DNA of 64,000 nt from Microvirga sp. TS319 (GTDB taxonomy: Bacteria > Pseudomonadota > Alphaproteobacteria > Rhizobiales > Beijerinckiaceae). This document shows positions 37,901 through 48,000 of the stretch, piece by piece; position 1 is the stretch's first letter, and every line of letters starts with the position of its first letter. The DNA is taken from contig NZ_JBGGGT010000001.1 in NCBI RefSeq assembly GCF_041276405.1, positions 1,471,001 to 1,535,000 on the forward strand, written 5' to 3'. Both the position numbers and the translations under genes were made by a program. The notes below the pieces were generated by a model that made no database searches, was not told the DNA's origin, and saw nothing but the letters and a program-made list of their open reading frames with translations.

Positions 37901-38709
37901 GTTCGTGGGGCCAGAGCGACCGGACCGACAACGCCGGCCAGCTCGACCGCTCTACCGCGGGCTTCCTGATCGGCCTCGACGGCGACGTCATGGCGGCGGG
38001 CAACGCTTGGCGCCTGGGCATCGCGGGCGGCTACACCAGCACCTCGGTCGACCTCGACGCACGGACCTCCTCGGCGGAGATCGACAGCTACCATGTCGCG
38101 ATCTACGGCGGGACCCACTTCGGGAACCTCGGCGTCCGCGGCGGCGCGGCTTACACCTGGAGCCAGGTCGACGCGAAGCGCTCGGTGGCCTTCCCCGGTT
38201 TCTCCGACACCCTGTCGGAGAAGTACGACGCCCGCACCGCCCAGGTGTTCGGCGAGGTGGGCTACCGCTTCGACCTCGGCGGCTTCGCCATCGAACCGAT
38301 CGCCGGGCTTGCCTACGTCAACGTGGACGTGGACGGCTTCCGTGAGAACGGCGGCGTGGCGGCCCTCACGAGTCTCGGCGGCAGCCAGGACGTGACCTAC
38401 TCCACGCTCGGTGCCCGCTTCTCGACGGACTTCGTGGCCTCCGGCGATACGACCCTGTCCGCGAAGGGCATGCTCGGCTGGCGTCACGCCTTCGGCGACG
38501 TCACCCCGTCCTCGCTGCTCGCTTTCGGCAGCGCTGGCAACCCGTTCACGGTGTCCAGCCTCCCGATCGCCACCGACGCACTCGTCATGGAAGCGGGTCT
38601 CGGGATGGAGATCGGCAGCAATGCGACCGTCAGCGTCTCGTATGGCGGACAGTTCGCTCGCAAGGTGCAGGACCACAGCATCAGGGCGGGCCTCGAGGTC
38701 CGCTTCTGA
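34978..38709 (+). CDS. Autotransporter adhesin-like protein (type Va)
   Basis: 1243 residues. A long signal peptide (about 42 residues, ending TATDVLA) leads into a beta-helical passenger with repeated GxGxLTLxG-type motifs (GEGVLTLSGDNTYSGGTTIE, TGLGTLALTGNGSGYGGT). The linker IVAPGNSIGNLKVSGDV precedes a C-terminal barrel domain of about 280 residues (from WGFWGQGLGSWGQSD) that ends in Phe (LEVRF). The barrel and linker closely resemble those of the split autotransporter at 7.6-10.7 kb. The passenger is probably displayed on, or released from, the outer membrane; it has no visible catalytic motif. Confidence 0.92.
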   Translation: MKNINQTRAASVGLKARLAAGTALPLLIALGGMPLTATDVLADSSYCSATNIGLTECSSSGVTAVTTDPNQPSSLTVDSGGDTIGDVSFTQSNGSSGSGSMSLEITGDTTIVTPETMAAAGVIVGNADGDVRAEFGSRVSITNLGTLNIYRKGVYLLTGKGNVDLVTGATIEAGENAIHAQSFDGNVSIENTGTLISREGSGIQAENGSTGPSTVRITNTGRVDARKDAISATNTGGAVLVANEIDGSVETTIGNGIVADARGGNATVLNDGFIASMGGSGIVARSDTDNVLVKNDGLVTSLSDFSAGIEARALNGTVHVVNSGAVMGHDGILSLFGNTTIENSGVIQGMTETGGSAIRLANGNHSLVLKEGSAIVGDIVAGGKLAIDAQTDVTIAYAILDGGYMPNFAAMASPMNGLSLTKKGEGVLTLSGDNTYSGGTTIEAGVLQVSKDANLGGAGNPIVYGFASAAASSAPLGGITLAGGTLRYLAGFDSARTLTVEAAGGTIDTNGRNASLSGLVLGSGNLNKTGLGTLALTGNGSGYGGTLSINQGTIALVGGSLGGKIDIKKNGSLLVGDGRVDGHLLADTTNNGTLVFNQTGNYNYTGDLDGNGALVKKGSGELRLSGEYRYTGSTVVQGGSVLLEAGLSQETDLVIDGGTFDLSGRDQTVAGLSGRSGSLLLGNGNLVVDQGEGSTFGGAINGSGTFTKIGAGRLDLTGNSPFTGGTFVNGGTLAVNGSLSGSNVTVNNGGTLGGNGTVGGIVAGNGGIVAPGNSIGNLKVSGDVTFGLGSIYVVETNAAGQADRIDATGKATISGGTVRVLAENGSYNPTTNYTILTAGDGVTGTFAGVTSNLAFLTPSLAYGANDVILTLIRKGTGGGDTPVRFSDVAVTRNQFNTAEAVEDLGAGNGVFDAVVGQSVPGARLAFDSLSGEIHAGVAGTLIEDSRLMRDVLLNRLGGIYGTETGQWGFWGQGLGSWGQSDRTDNAGQLDRSTAGFLIGLDGDVMAAGNAWRLGIAGGYTSTSVDLDARTSSAEIDSYHVAIYGGTHFGNLGVRGGAAYTWSQVDAKRSVAFPGFSDTLSEKYDARTAQVFGEVGYRFDLGGFAIEPIAGLAYVNVDVDGFRENGGVAALTSLGGSQDVTYSTLGARFSTDFVASGDTTLSAKGMLGWRHAFGDVTPSSLLAFGSAGNPFTVSSLPIATDALVMEAGLGMEIGSNATVSVSYGGQFARKVQDHSIRAGLEVRF

Positions 38710-38721
38710 TCCGTGTGACCG

Positions 38722-38760
38722 AACTCCCCTGGGACGCCTCAGGCTGTTCCCAGGGGAGTT
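38722..38760 (+). terminator. Terminator after the autotransporter
   Basis: A perfect 13-bp stem, AACTCCCCTGGGA / TCCCAGGGGAGTT, with a 13-base loop, 12 bases after the stop codon. The T-run after it is weak (GGTTTGTG). Confidence 0.65.
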
Positions 38761-38862
38761 CTGAGGTTTGTGTGGTCGTATAATCCGGCACTCGGTGGCG
38801 ACGGCCACCGGGTGTGAGCTAAGGGGCTGGCTGGAAAGGTTTTTGCCGCTTCTGTCGGATTC

Positions 38863-39000
38863 TACCGAATGACCTGGCCCGCAATCGCGAGCACCTCCGG
38901 TGGAACGGTGACGCCGATCTGCCTGGCGATCCTGAGACTGACGATTAATTCAGGCTGCATGCCGCGCTCGACCATCCTGGCCATCTGCCGCGCCGCCGCG
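38863..39000 (-). pseudogene. 3' remnant of an ABC substrate-binding-protein gene
   Basis: The minus strand encodes PELIVSLRIARQIGVTVPPE and then VLAIAGQVIR and a stop, matching the usual C-terminus of ABC_sub_bind (PF04392) proteins (LKTAKALG-PP-LLARADEVIE pattern). Only about 45 residues remain and no upstream part is recognisable. Confidence 0.4.
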
Positions 39001-39209
39001 AGACTCGTGTTACAGCCGCCAACGCGGCGTCACTGTCCTCCTCGCGTATGATCTGGGAGTCGATTCGACCGAGGAGTCCGCGCTGATGGATCGCCAAAGC
39101 AGAGGCGGCTCGAACTGCGGTTCTCCTTCACCCCAAGGATTCTGACGGGGCTACTGTCCACAAAGCCTAGAAAGCTGGTCAAGAACCATCGACCGTCGCA
39201 TGGATGGAA

Positions 39210-39238
39210 CGCCCCACCCGTGTTTGGCGGGAGGGGCG
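39210..39238 (-). terminator. Hairpin after the 1806-residue RTX gene
   Basis: CGCCCCTCCC / GGGTGGGGCG on the minus strand, a 10-bp stem with one mismatch and a 9-base loop, lies 16 bases after the stop and is followed by TTCC. Confidence 0.55.
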
Positions 39239-39253
39239 CGTCGGCTCTTGCTG

Positions 39254-42200
39254 CTAGACGATCTGGAAGTCGAGGTACGTGAGGGCGAGTCCCTTGCCGA
39301 TGTTGGCAAATTTGACTGCCGCCCCGGCCCCGTTCCCGTCGGCGTCGTAAAACAGCGCGCCTGCGGAGCTGTCGTAGATGATACGGTCATCCGCATCGAG
39401 CGCCTTCGTCCCGATGACGAACGAACCCACCGCCAGCGTCCCTACCTTGGTGAAGGCAGTGAACGCGGCCCGGTCGAGACGGATGGTGTCGTAGACCGGG
39501 TTGAAGTCCGTGATCGTGTCGACGTTGTTCGGCCCGAGGGGCGTGTCGAAGACGAAGGTGTCGTATCCGTCCCCACCCGTGAGCACGTCGTTGCCCGCAC
39601 CGCCGTAGATGAGGTCGTTTCCGGCGCCGCCGTCGATGGTGTCATTGCCCGCCTCGCCGCGCAGGATGTCGTTGCCTGCATCCCCGCGGATCACGTCGTT
39701 GCCGTCGCCGCCGCGGATCTCGTCGATGCCGTCGCCGCCGATCAGGAGGTCGTTGCCCGCTCCGCCCTCGATGTAGTCATCACCCGCGCCGCCGTCGATG
39801 GTGTCCGCCCCTGCCCCGCCGTAGAGCCTGTCATTGCCGCCGTAGCCCTTGAGATCGCTGCCCTTGGCCAAGGCGTAGATGGCGTTCGCCAGCTCGTTGC
39901 CATAGCCCCGGATCGCGTTTCCGGTCAGGTACAGGTTCTCGATGCCGGAACCGAGCGTGTAGTCGATCGAGGAGTGGACGGTGTCGATACCTCCGGCGTC
40001 GACGATCACGTCGCCGATGTGATCCACGACGTAAGTGTCGTTGCCGAGACCGCCGTCCATGAGGTCGGCGCCTTGCCCGCCGTCGATGTAGTCGTTGCCG
40101 GCTCCACCGTAGATCGTGTCGCTCCCGGCCCCGCCGTAGACGGTATCGTTGCCGTCCCCGAGTTGGATGGTCTGGTCGCCCGAGTCACCGTAGATGACAT
40201 TGGTTCCATAGGCTGCCGTCACCTTGGCATTGCCCATGATCGCCGCGAAGGCGACGCCCTCGAGCTGGATCTCGGTCCCGGTCGGCACGTTGCGGGCATC
40301 GATCACGAGAGCGGTGGCCTTCCCGAACGCAGCGGCGCCCGTGATGACGAGGGGGAGCCCCGTCGCCCTGAAGTCGTTGACCACTACCGTCTGCACAAGG
40401 ACCTCACGGTTGGACGGCAAGGTGCCGAGGAACCCGATGCTACCGTTCCTGATCTGGGACTGGTCCGCGGATCCGGCGGCCGTATGAGCTTCGATCTGCC
40501 GGACGAGGTCAGCTACGGAGCTGGCAGCCGTCTTCGCCGTGGTCAGGCCCGTGACCTCGAGGTCCGTGGCAACCGGAATCCGGAGAGAAAGGAGGGCATT
40601 GCCGTACCCGTCCACGACCACCGGGATGTCGGCGCGGAGAGGATCGCCGACCTGATCCACGCGAGTCGGCAGGACCGTCGGAATGACGAGCGTCTGGGTC
40701 GATGTGCCGTCTTCGTTTTCGGTCAGGAACTTCGTAACGGGTGTCCCGTCAATGAGGACTGGACCGTTGTTCTGGCCTGCAACCGTGAAGTTGAGCAGGG
40801 TGTCGGAGGAATTGCCCTGGGTAATATTGCCTGCTCTGTCCTCGACCACGCCCCCGTCCCATCGGATCGAAATGTTCTTGCCCTCGGGCAGGAGGACGGT
40901 CGGATCGATGGTGATCGTACCGGTGCCCCATCCCGTGATGGCAGGCGAGTCGACCTGAATGGTCTCGAGGATGGTGCCGTCCGTCACGTTGAAGATAACG
41001 ATGGCACCATTGCTTCCGCGATAAACTGCCTCGCTGAATTGCAGGACGATGTCGGTGTCCGGCTGGACGCCTGTGCCGTTGTCGGCCGGGGTCGATGCCG
41101 CAGTGTCGATGGTCGGGGCAGCGGTATCCAAGGTATAGCTCTGGCTCCGCACCGGACCGCCAATCCCGGCGGCATTGACCACTCGCACCATAACGGTGTG
41201 CGTGCCTTCCGCCAGCGTCGTCGACAGCGACCATAAGGGGGTCATGTCGCTGTCGGCGGACGTCCAAGTGCCACCGCCGTCGAACGATACCTCGACGTGC
41301 TCTCCAGGTGCCAGGGCGGAGTCCAAGATGCCGGAGATGGTTTGGTAGGCCGTCTTCGTGACGAAGTCGGTGGCAGAGGAGCCGCTGTCACTCGAGAATG
41401 CCACTCCGATCACCTTCGTGCTGGGCGCGTCGGTGACGACGATGATAACCAGTGACTGCGATGCCGGACTGGCGTTTCCTGCGGTGTCGGTCGCCACTGC
41501 GGTGATGCTGTGCGGACCCACGCCGAGCGTGGAACTGGTGATGCTCCAGGTTCCGTCAGTGGCGACGACGGAGCCGATCTCGGTTGCGCCGTCGTACAGC
41601 CGGACCGTGGCTCCGACTTCCGCCATGCCGCTGAAGGTCGGGGTCGTGTCTCCCGTGATGTTGTCGCTGTTGGAGCTGCCGGTGTCCGACGCATCGACGA
41701 GGTCAGGCACGGACGGGGCTTCGGGTGCCTTGGTATCGAAGGTCAGGGACGTGAGCGAGCCGCCCCCGCCGGCATTACCCGCCGCATCCGTGTAGGAGCC
41801 AGCCGTAACCTTGATGGTTGCCGTGCCGCCGTCGACACCTGGATTCGGGGTGAACACGGCCGTGCGCGTCGTACCCATCCCCATCAGCTCGCCCAGCGTG
41901 CCTCCGACGACAGTGATGTCGGCACTCGTGAACGTTGCCCCCGGATCCTCGCTGAAGTTGAAAGTGATGGTAGCCGTTTCACCCACCTTCAACCAGTCGG
42001 TATTGCTGGTGATGCTCACTGTCGGCGCGGTCTTGTCGATGGTGACTTCCATGCCACTGCTTGCGGCGCTGGTGTTGCCGTAGGCATCACGCGCGATGGC
42101 GGTAATCGTGTGAGTACCCCCCGACAAGGCGGCATCAGGCGTGATCGACCAGGTACCGCCAACTGCGGTCCCGCTGCCGATCACGTCACCTCGGCTGTTG

Positions 42201-44674
42201 TACAACGTCACCGTGGCACCGGATTCAGCAGTTCCGGTGAAGGTCGGCCTGTCGTTGGCGGTCAGGTTGTCAGTGCTGGATGTGCCGGTATCGCTACCCG
42301 GAGCCAGCTTCGGAACGGAAGGGGCATCTGGGGCCAAGGTATCGAAGGTCAGGGCCGGGAGTGTGCCGACTCCGCCGGCATTGCCAGCCGTGTCCGTGTA
42401 GGAGCCGCCTGCTACGGTGATGCTGGCCGTTTCACCGTTGACGCCGGGGTTCGGGGTGAAGGTCGCCGTTCGTGTCGTGCCGGTTCCGGAGATGGCACTG
42501 AGAGTGCCTCCGGTCACAACGACATCGCCGGAAGACCCGTCCCACGTGAAGGTGTTCCCCGGATCCTCGCTGAAGGTGAAGGTGATCGTTGCCGTTTCTC
42601 CCGCCTTCAGATAGTCGATACTGCTGGTGATCGAGAGCGTCGGCGCCGTGGTGTCTACGGTGACGGAGAGAGTCGTCGAGGCGGGACCGGTGTTGCCGGC
42701 AGCGTCGGTGGCCCTTGCAGTGATGTCGTGCGTGCCGTCCGGCAGGGCGCTCGTCTTGATCGTCCAGGCTCCGCCGACGGCTGTTCCGGTGCCGATCACG
42801 TTGCCGTTGCCGTCGTAGAGCGTGACAAGTGAACCCGCCTCGGCGGTGCCGGTCAGGGTTACCGTGTTTACGGCGGTGGTATTGTCGGAGCTGTCCCACC
42901 CCGTGTCACTGTCAGCACGCAGGACTGGTTTCGAGGGCTTGGCCGGGGCGGTGTTGTCGATCGTATATGTCTCTCCTGAGGTGTAGCCTCCCTTGACCGG
43001 ATTCCCGTATGCGTCGGCGATGCCCGTGCCGGAATGGTTCAGGTCGAGGCGGAGAATTCCGTCGCCGGACACGTAGTCCACCGTGACGACGTAGATTTTG
43101 CCGCTGCCGCTGACCGACGTGACGAACCCGCTAGCCGTCCCGATGCCAGACATGGTGAAATCGTCCACCGTGACGCCTGAGACGGACTCGCTGAACGTGA
43201 CCGTATAGGTGACCGAGTCCTGACCCGTCAGTTCTGGACCGTTGCGAACGATGGAGGTCACTTCGGGGAGCGTCGCCTCGACCATGACCCCGGCTGTCGA
43301 CGGAACGCCTGAAAGTCCGAGGGACGCGTCGTTGCCTGCCGCGTCCTTGATCGTGCCGCCGTTCGTCCTGAGCGATCCGACCGAGATGCCGTCGGCATCG
43401 AGCTGCGCGGCCTGGACCGTGTACCGGAAGGTCAAGGTCGACCCGGACCCCGACACGTAGTCGGCATAGACGGTCTGCCCGCCGATCTCGATGGCGAGCT
43501 GCGGCGTGCCTCCGACGGTCACGTCCTCGTCGAAGGTCACCGTGAATTCCAGCACGGATCCCGCCTTGTAGATGCCGTCCAGAGGCACCGTGACGGAGGC
43601 GACATTAGGCGGAGTGGTGTCGACAGGCGCGGCACCCTTGACGTCGCGAATGTCGAAGTTGTTGAAGACCACGTAATGGTCCGCAGTGATCTCAAGCTTC
43701 ACCACGTCGTCGATCGGAGGGTTGAACCCGCCCTTTCTCACGAGTTCGTAGGCAGTCTCCAGGCTGATAACGGTGGTCCCGGTGCTTCCGTCGGCACGGG
43801 TGAAATCGATGCGGATTTCCGCGCTCTCGCCAGCCTGAAGCTCATCGCTGTAGATGTCGATGCTGTTCAGGTCGAAGGTGTGTCCATCGGCGACGGCGAT
43901 CGTCAGGGACACGTCGTTGCTACGAGGATCTTCGTCATTCATGTGGAATGCATAGAGGCCGCCGTTCCCCACCCCGAGACCTACACCTTCCTCGTGCATG
44001 GGATAGGTTTGGGAGAACGTGAACTCAACGCCCTCGACGGTGGCGTTCACGCTTGGCACCGCGTAGACGTCGAAGTCGGTCTCCTCGAAGTGGACGAATT
44101 CGCCACCCGTGCCCGGGTTCGGCCCGGACAGATCGACGACGATATCGTCGATCTGCAAGTCGGTCTCCTCGCTGAAGCTGAAACGGATCTCGTCCACGCC
44201 CGCGTATTCGGCACCGAAGGACAAGGTGCCGTGCCGATAGTACGTGTCCATGTGCTCGCGAACATATTGGAGACCGCCCGATTGGCCGCTGGAGGCGAGG
44301 TCGACGGTCACATCCGACACCACGAGAATCCCGTCCTTGTAGGCCGAGATGGTCACGAGCGAGGACTTGCTGGCCATGTTGCCGAGCTTGAGCGAAGCAA
44401 GGGAGAACTCCGCGCCGTCCGCCGACTTCATGGAGAAGTCGTGGCCGTCGTTCACGCCTCCGTCCGCGCTGCCGCCCCAGTTGAGCAGGACGACCTTGTC
44501 CGAGGAGTCGTTCCCGCTGTCGATCATGAGCGATGTCGCCCCGTTGTCAGCGGCGCTGAGTACGGCCACGCCAGCACCCTGCGCCGTGAACGTGAAACCG
44601 CCCACCGTCAAGGGTGATCCCTGGTCCCCGATGGTCGTTTCGATGGCGTCGAAGTTCTGGGTCGTGGTGGTCAT
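39254..44674 (-). CDS. Giant RTX/Ig-like secreted protein (1806 residues)
   Basis: No signal peptide, as usual for type I secretion. Residues about 1-340 form beta-sandwich modules (GGFTFTAQGAGVAVLSAADN). Next come bacterial Ig-like domains (TVTFDEDVTVGGTPQLAIEI) and at least three repeats of the APxAPSVP-type Ig module with TGTAESGATVTLYNSRGDVI and ITxxATDxAGN. The last 600 residues hold a cassette shared with the neighbouring protein (IPVATDLEVTGLTTAKTAA), then RTX nonapeptides (GGAGNDTI, GGDGNDVI), and end LALTYLDFQIV, the probable secretion signal. RTX repeats bind calcium after export. Probably an adhesin or matrix protein. No HlyB/HlyD/TolC genes lie in the window. Confidence 0.9.
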   Translation of the reverse strand: MTTTTQNFDAIETTIGDQGSPLTVGGFTFTAQGAGVAVLSAADNGATSLMIDSGNDSSDKVVLLNWGGSADGGVNDGHDFSMKSADGAEFSLASLKLGNMASKSSLVTISAYKDGILVVSDVTVDLASSGQSGGLQYVREHMDTYYRHGTLSFGAEYAGVDEIRFSFSEETDLQIDDIVVDLSGPNPGTGGEFVHFEETDFDVYAVPSVNATVEGVEFTFSQTYPMHEEGVGLGVGNGGLYAFHMNDEDPRSNDVSLTIAVADGHTFDLNSIDIYSDELQAGESAEIRIDFTRADGSTGTTVISLETAYELVRKGGFNPPIDDVVKLEITADHYVVFNNFDIRDVKGAAPVDTTPPNVASVTVPLDGIYKAGSVLEFTVTFDEDVTVGGTPQLAIEIGGQTVYADYVSGSGSTLTFRYTVQAAQLDADGISVGSLRTNGGTIKDAAGNDASLGLSGVPSTAGVMVEATLPEVTSIVRNGPELTGQDSVTYTVTFSESVSGVTVDDFTMSGIGTASGFVTSVSGSGKIYVVTVDYVSGDGILRLDLNHSGTGIADAYGNPVKGGYTSGETYTIDNTAPAKPSKPVLRADSDTGWDSSDNTTAVNTVTLTGTAEAGSLVTLYDGNGNVIGTGTAVGGAWTIKTSALPDGTHDITARATDAAGNTGPASTTLSVTVDTTAPTLSITSSIDYLKAGETATITFTFSEDPGNTFTWDGSSGDVVVTGGTLSAISGTGTTRTATFTPNPGVNGETASITVAGGSYTDTAGNAGGVGTLPALTFDTLAPDAPSVPKLAPGSDTGTSSTDNLTANDRPTFTGTAESGATVTLYNSRGDVIGSGTAVGGTWSITPDAALSGGTHTITAIARDAYGNTSAASSGMEVTIDKTAPTVSITSNTDWLKVGETATITFNFSEDPGATFTSADITVVGGTLGELMGMGTTRTAVFTPNPGVDGGTATIKVTAGSYTDAAGNAGGGGSLTSLTFDTKAPEAPSVPDLVDASDTGSSNSDNITGDTTPTFSGMAEVGATVRLYDGATEIGSVVATDGTWSITSSTLGVGPHSITAVATDTAGNASPASQSLVIIVVTDAPSTKVIGVAFSSDSGSSATDFVTKTAYQTISGILDSALAPGEHVEVSFDGGGTWTSADSDMTPLWSLSTTLAEGTHTVMVRVVNAAGIGGPVRSQSYTLDTAAPTIDTAASTPADNGTGVQPDTDIVLQFSEAVYRGSNGAIVIFNVTDGTILETIQVDSPAITGWGTGTITIDPTVLLPEGKNISIRWDGGVVEDRAGNITQGNSSDTLLNFTVAGQNNGPVLIDGTPVTKFLTENEDGTSTQTLVIPTVLPTRVDQVGDPLRADIPVVVDGYGNALLSLRIPVATDLEVTGLTTAKTAASSVADLVRQIEAHTAAGSADQSQIRNGSIGFLGTLPSNREVLVQTVVVNDFRATGLPLVITGAAAFGKATALVIDARNVPTGTEIQLEGVAFAAIMGNAKVTAAYGTNVIYGDSGDQTIQLGDGNDTVYGGAGSDTIYGGAGNDYIDGGQGADLMDGGLGNDTYVVDHIGDVIVDAGGIDTVHSSIDYTLGSGIENLYLTGNAIRGYGNELANAIYALAKGSDLKGYGGNDRLYGGAGADTIDGGAGDDYIEGGAGNDLLIGGDGIDEIRGGDGNDVIRGDAGNDILRGEAGNDTIDGGAGNDLIYGGAGNDVLTGGDGYDTFVFDTPLGPNNVDTITDFNPVYDTIRLDRAAFTAFTKVGTLAVGSFVIGTKALDADDRIIYDSSAGALFYDADGNGAGAAVKFANIGKGLALTYLDFQIV

Positions 44675-44982
44675 GGGCTACCTGCCTCACTGTTCATGTA
44701 TTCGATGGTCAGTCTTGTCCGGGATCCGTCGCGCGCTGCGCCTATGCAGGGTCCGGCGGGCCTGCTGGTGGTTGCGGGGCTTTGCGGGGAGGTGGAACGG
44801 GTGGATCGGCCGCACCTGACGTCGGACTCAAGAAAAGCTCTAGGATTACGGTCCAACGACCGTCCTTCGCGGCTACGTTTCCGGCCACGGCACGGGGATG
44901 TCAAGGACGGTGCGACAAAATTCCTCTCAACACAGTGCGGCAATCCTCACCCGAAAGGACTCGGCAGTTCCGTTGAAAAGGA
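44675..44982. other. Intergenic region between RTX genes
   Basis: About 310 bases holding the upstream region of the 1806-residue gene. Nothing else recognised. Confidence 0.4.
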
Positions 44983-45004
44983 AGGCCCGCCAGGTGGCGG
45001 GCCT
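44983..45004 (-). terminator. Terminator after the 2099-residue RTX gene
   Basis: A perfect 9-bp stem AGGCCCGCC / GGCGGGCCT with loop ACCT (minus strand), 23 bases after the stop, is followed by TCCTTTTC. Confidence 0.8.
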
Positions 45005-45027
45005 GAGATTCTGCATCGGTAGCCGGA

Positions 45028-48000
45028 TCAGACGATCTGGAAATCCAGGTACGTCAGGGCGAGACCCTTGCCGATGTTGGCGAACTTCACTGCCTGTCCG
45101 GCACCATTCCCGTCCGCGTCGTAGTACAGCGCGCCTGCGGAGCTGTCGTAGATGATGCGGTCGTCGGCATCGAGTGCTTTCGTGCCAATCACGAACGATC
45201 CCGCTGCCAGCGGGCCCACCTTGGTGAAGGCCGTGAACACCGCCTTGCTCAACTGGATCGTGTCGAAGGCGGGGTTGAAGTCCTCGATCGTATCCACGTT
45301 GTTCGCACCGAGGGCGGTGTCGAAGACGAAGGTGTCGTACCCGTCGCCGCCGTTGAGGACATCATTGCCTGCACCTCCGTAGATCACGTCGTTGCCTGCC
45401 CCGCCGAGGATGGTGTCGTTCCCGGCATCGCCATAGAGGCGGTCGTTGCCCGCGTCGCCGCGGATGTAGTCGTTGCCGTCTCCGCCCTTGATCTCGTCGA
45501 TGCCGTCCCCGCCGTAGATCACGTCGTTACCGCCCCTGCCCTCGATCCGATCATCGCCGTCACCACCGTCGATGGTGTCGTTCCCGGCACCGCCATACAT
45601 GCGGTCGTTTCCGCCGAAGCCTTTCAGGTCAGTGCCGACTGTCGTCTCGGCGGTCATCGTGTTGGAAAGGTCGTTGCCCCGCCCGCGAACCGCGTTCCCC
45701 ATGAGGTAAAGGTTCTCGAGGTTGTTGCCGAGCGTGAAGTCCACAGAGGTGTAGACCGTGTCGGTTCCTCCCCCGGGGAGCTCGACTACGACGTCGAGCG
45801 GGTTATCGACGAAGTAGATGTCGTTGCCCATCCCACCGTCCATGTAGTCGATACCCTCTCCGCCAACGATGTAGTCGTTTCCGTCCCCGCCGAAGATCGT
45901 GTCGTTGCCACCGCCGCCGTAGACGGTGTCGTTGCCGCCACCCAGCTCGATGGTCTGGGCACCGGCATCGCCGTAGATGACGTCATTGCCGTGGCCCGTC
46001 GTCACCTTCGCGTTCCCGACAATGGCCGCGAAGGCAATGTCCTCGAACTGGATCTCCGTCCCAGCCGGCACGTTCCTGGCATCGACGACCAGCGCCGTGG
46101 ACTTGCCGAAGGCCTGGCTGCCCGTGATGACGATGGGAAGGCCCACGGCCCCGAAGGCATTGACGACTACAGTCTGAACCAGCACCTCGCGCCCGGAAGG
46201 CAGGGTGCCGAGGAAGCTCATGCCGCCATTCCTCATCTGGGTCTGGTCTAGCGATCCAGCCCGCGTGCGGGCCTCGATCTCACGCACGAGATCCGCAACC
46301 GAGTTGGCTGCCGTCTTCGTGGTGGTCAGACCCTTGACCTCGAGGTCAGTAAAGACCGGAACCCTGACGCCGAGAAGGACGTTGCCGCTGCCGTCCGTAA
46401 GCACCGGGATGTCGGCGCGTAGCGGATCTCCCACCTGCTCGACGCGGGAGGGCGATACGACCGGAATGATCACCCTCTGGGTCGAGGTACCGTCGCCGTT
46501 GTCCGTCACGAACCTGGATACGCTCGTTCCGTCGATGATCTCGGGGTCGTAGGTGCCGTTGACGGTGACCGTAACGGTCTTCTCGGTCCCGTCCAAGGAC
46601 TTGACCTTGAAGGTCTCTTGCCTTGTCTCACCTGCGTTCAGTGCCTGAACGGCGTCGCTGTCGTTGTCTAGCGTGTAGGTCCACGTGCCCGTCAGATGGT
46701 TGAACGAGAACGTGCCGTAGGTGCCGTGGACGTCGGCCTGGGCCTGGAATGCCGATTGGCCATTGTCGGCGTCGCTGACCGTCAGGATGCCACTTGCGAC
46801 CAGGGTGCCGTCCTCCGTGACTGTACCTGCGTCCGACCCCGTGAAGACCGCGACGTCATTCACCCCATCGATCCGGAAATAGAGGAGTTGCGTGGTCGTT
46901 CCGCCATTGCCGTCCGACGCGGTATACGTGAAGTAGTCATGCGCGTAGTCGCCTGCGCCAAGGAAGTCGGCCCGGTCGGCAACGTAAGTGTAGCCGCCGT
47001 CCGCGTTGATGGTCAGAGTGCCGAACGACCCGGCCAGTGGGATGCCCACTGTTCCGATGCCTCCGCCGTTCGCATGAATGCCCGTCACAGTCAGGACGTC
47101 GCCGTCCGGATCGTGATCGTTGGCCAGCACGCCGTTCGCGGCGCCGGCCGATACGGTGCCCTTCTCGTACATCGCCGGCCCGCTGTCGGGGAAGGCGACC
47201 GGATCGTCGTTGACGGGGGCGATCACGATATCGAACTCCGCCGTGTCCGTCTTCGCTCCATCGACCCCGGTGTTGCCGCGGTCATCCACCGTCACGGTCA
47301 CCTTCACCGTTCCGTAGGTGTCGAGGGCACCCAGGAACCGAAGGTTTGACGCGGCGATGAACGCGTTGATGTCGGCGATTGATCCCGTCAGGGTCAGGGC
47401 CGAGGCGGTTCCTCCGACCGTCACGCCGGAGCCGGAGATGGCCGACAGCGTGCCGGACAGGACGCTGACGAGCACTGTGACGGGTGCCGACCCCGCATCG
47501 GCATCGGAGATGCTGATGCCCGTCAGCGCCGTCATGACGTCCTCATCCGCCGAGACGCTCGAGGGCACAGTGACCACGGGCGCGTCGTTTACGGGGATGA
47601 TGGACAGATCGACCGTCCTGGTGTCGCTCAATGCACCGCCGGCACCTGTGTTGTCCCCGTCATTGATCGTGACCGTCAGGACACGCTGGGCAACGTCATT
47701 GGGGGCGGTGACATAGGTGACCCCGTTGGCCGCGATGAACGCATTGATGTCGGCTAGCGTGCCCGTCAAGGTCAGGGTCGAGGGGGTGCCTCCGACCGTC
47801 ACGCCGGAACCCGAGGTTGCCGCCAGAGTTCCGGCAGACACGCTGAACGTCACGATGACCATGCCAGGACCAGCATCGATATCCGAGAAGCTGATGCCCG
47901 TGAGCGCTGTCGGGGCGTCTTCCAGCACGTCGATGCTTGGAGGAGCCCAGGCAATCGGAGCATCGTTGACGGGAGTTACCGTGACGTTCGCCGTGACCTT

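Noticed and set aside
39600..40180. Regular short repeats that could suggest a CRISPR array
   Set aside because: The period is 27 bases or less and encodes RTX nonapeptides (GGxGxDxx); repeats are not identical and there are no spacers. The repeats at 45350-45950 are the same case.
39200..41236. 678-codon plus-strand open frame opposite the RTX gene
   Set aside because: It is the complement of repetitive, GC-rich RTX coding sequence; its translation is Val/Asp/Arg-rich with no features. The same holds for the plus-strand frames at 41510-42832, 48019-49308 and 50410-51567.
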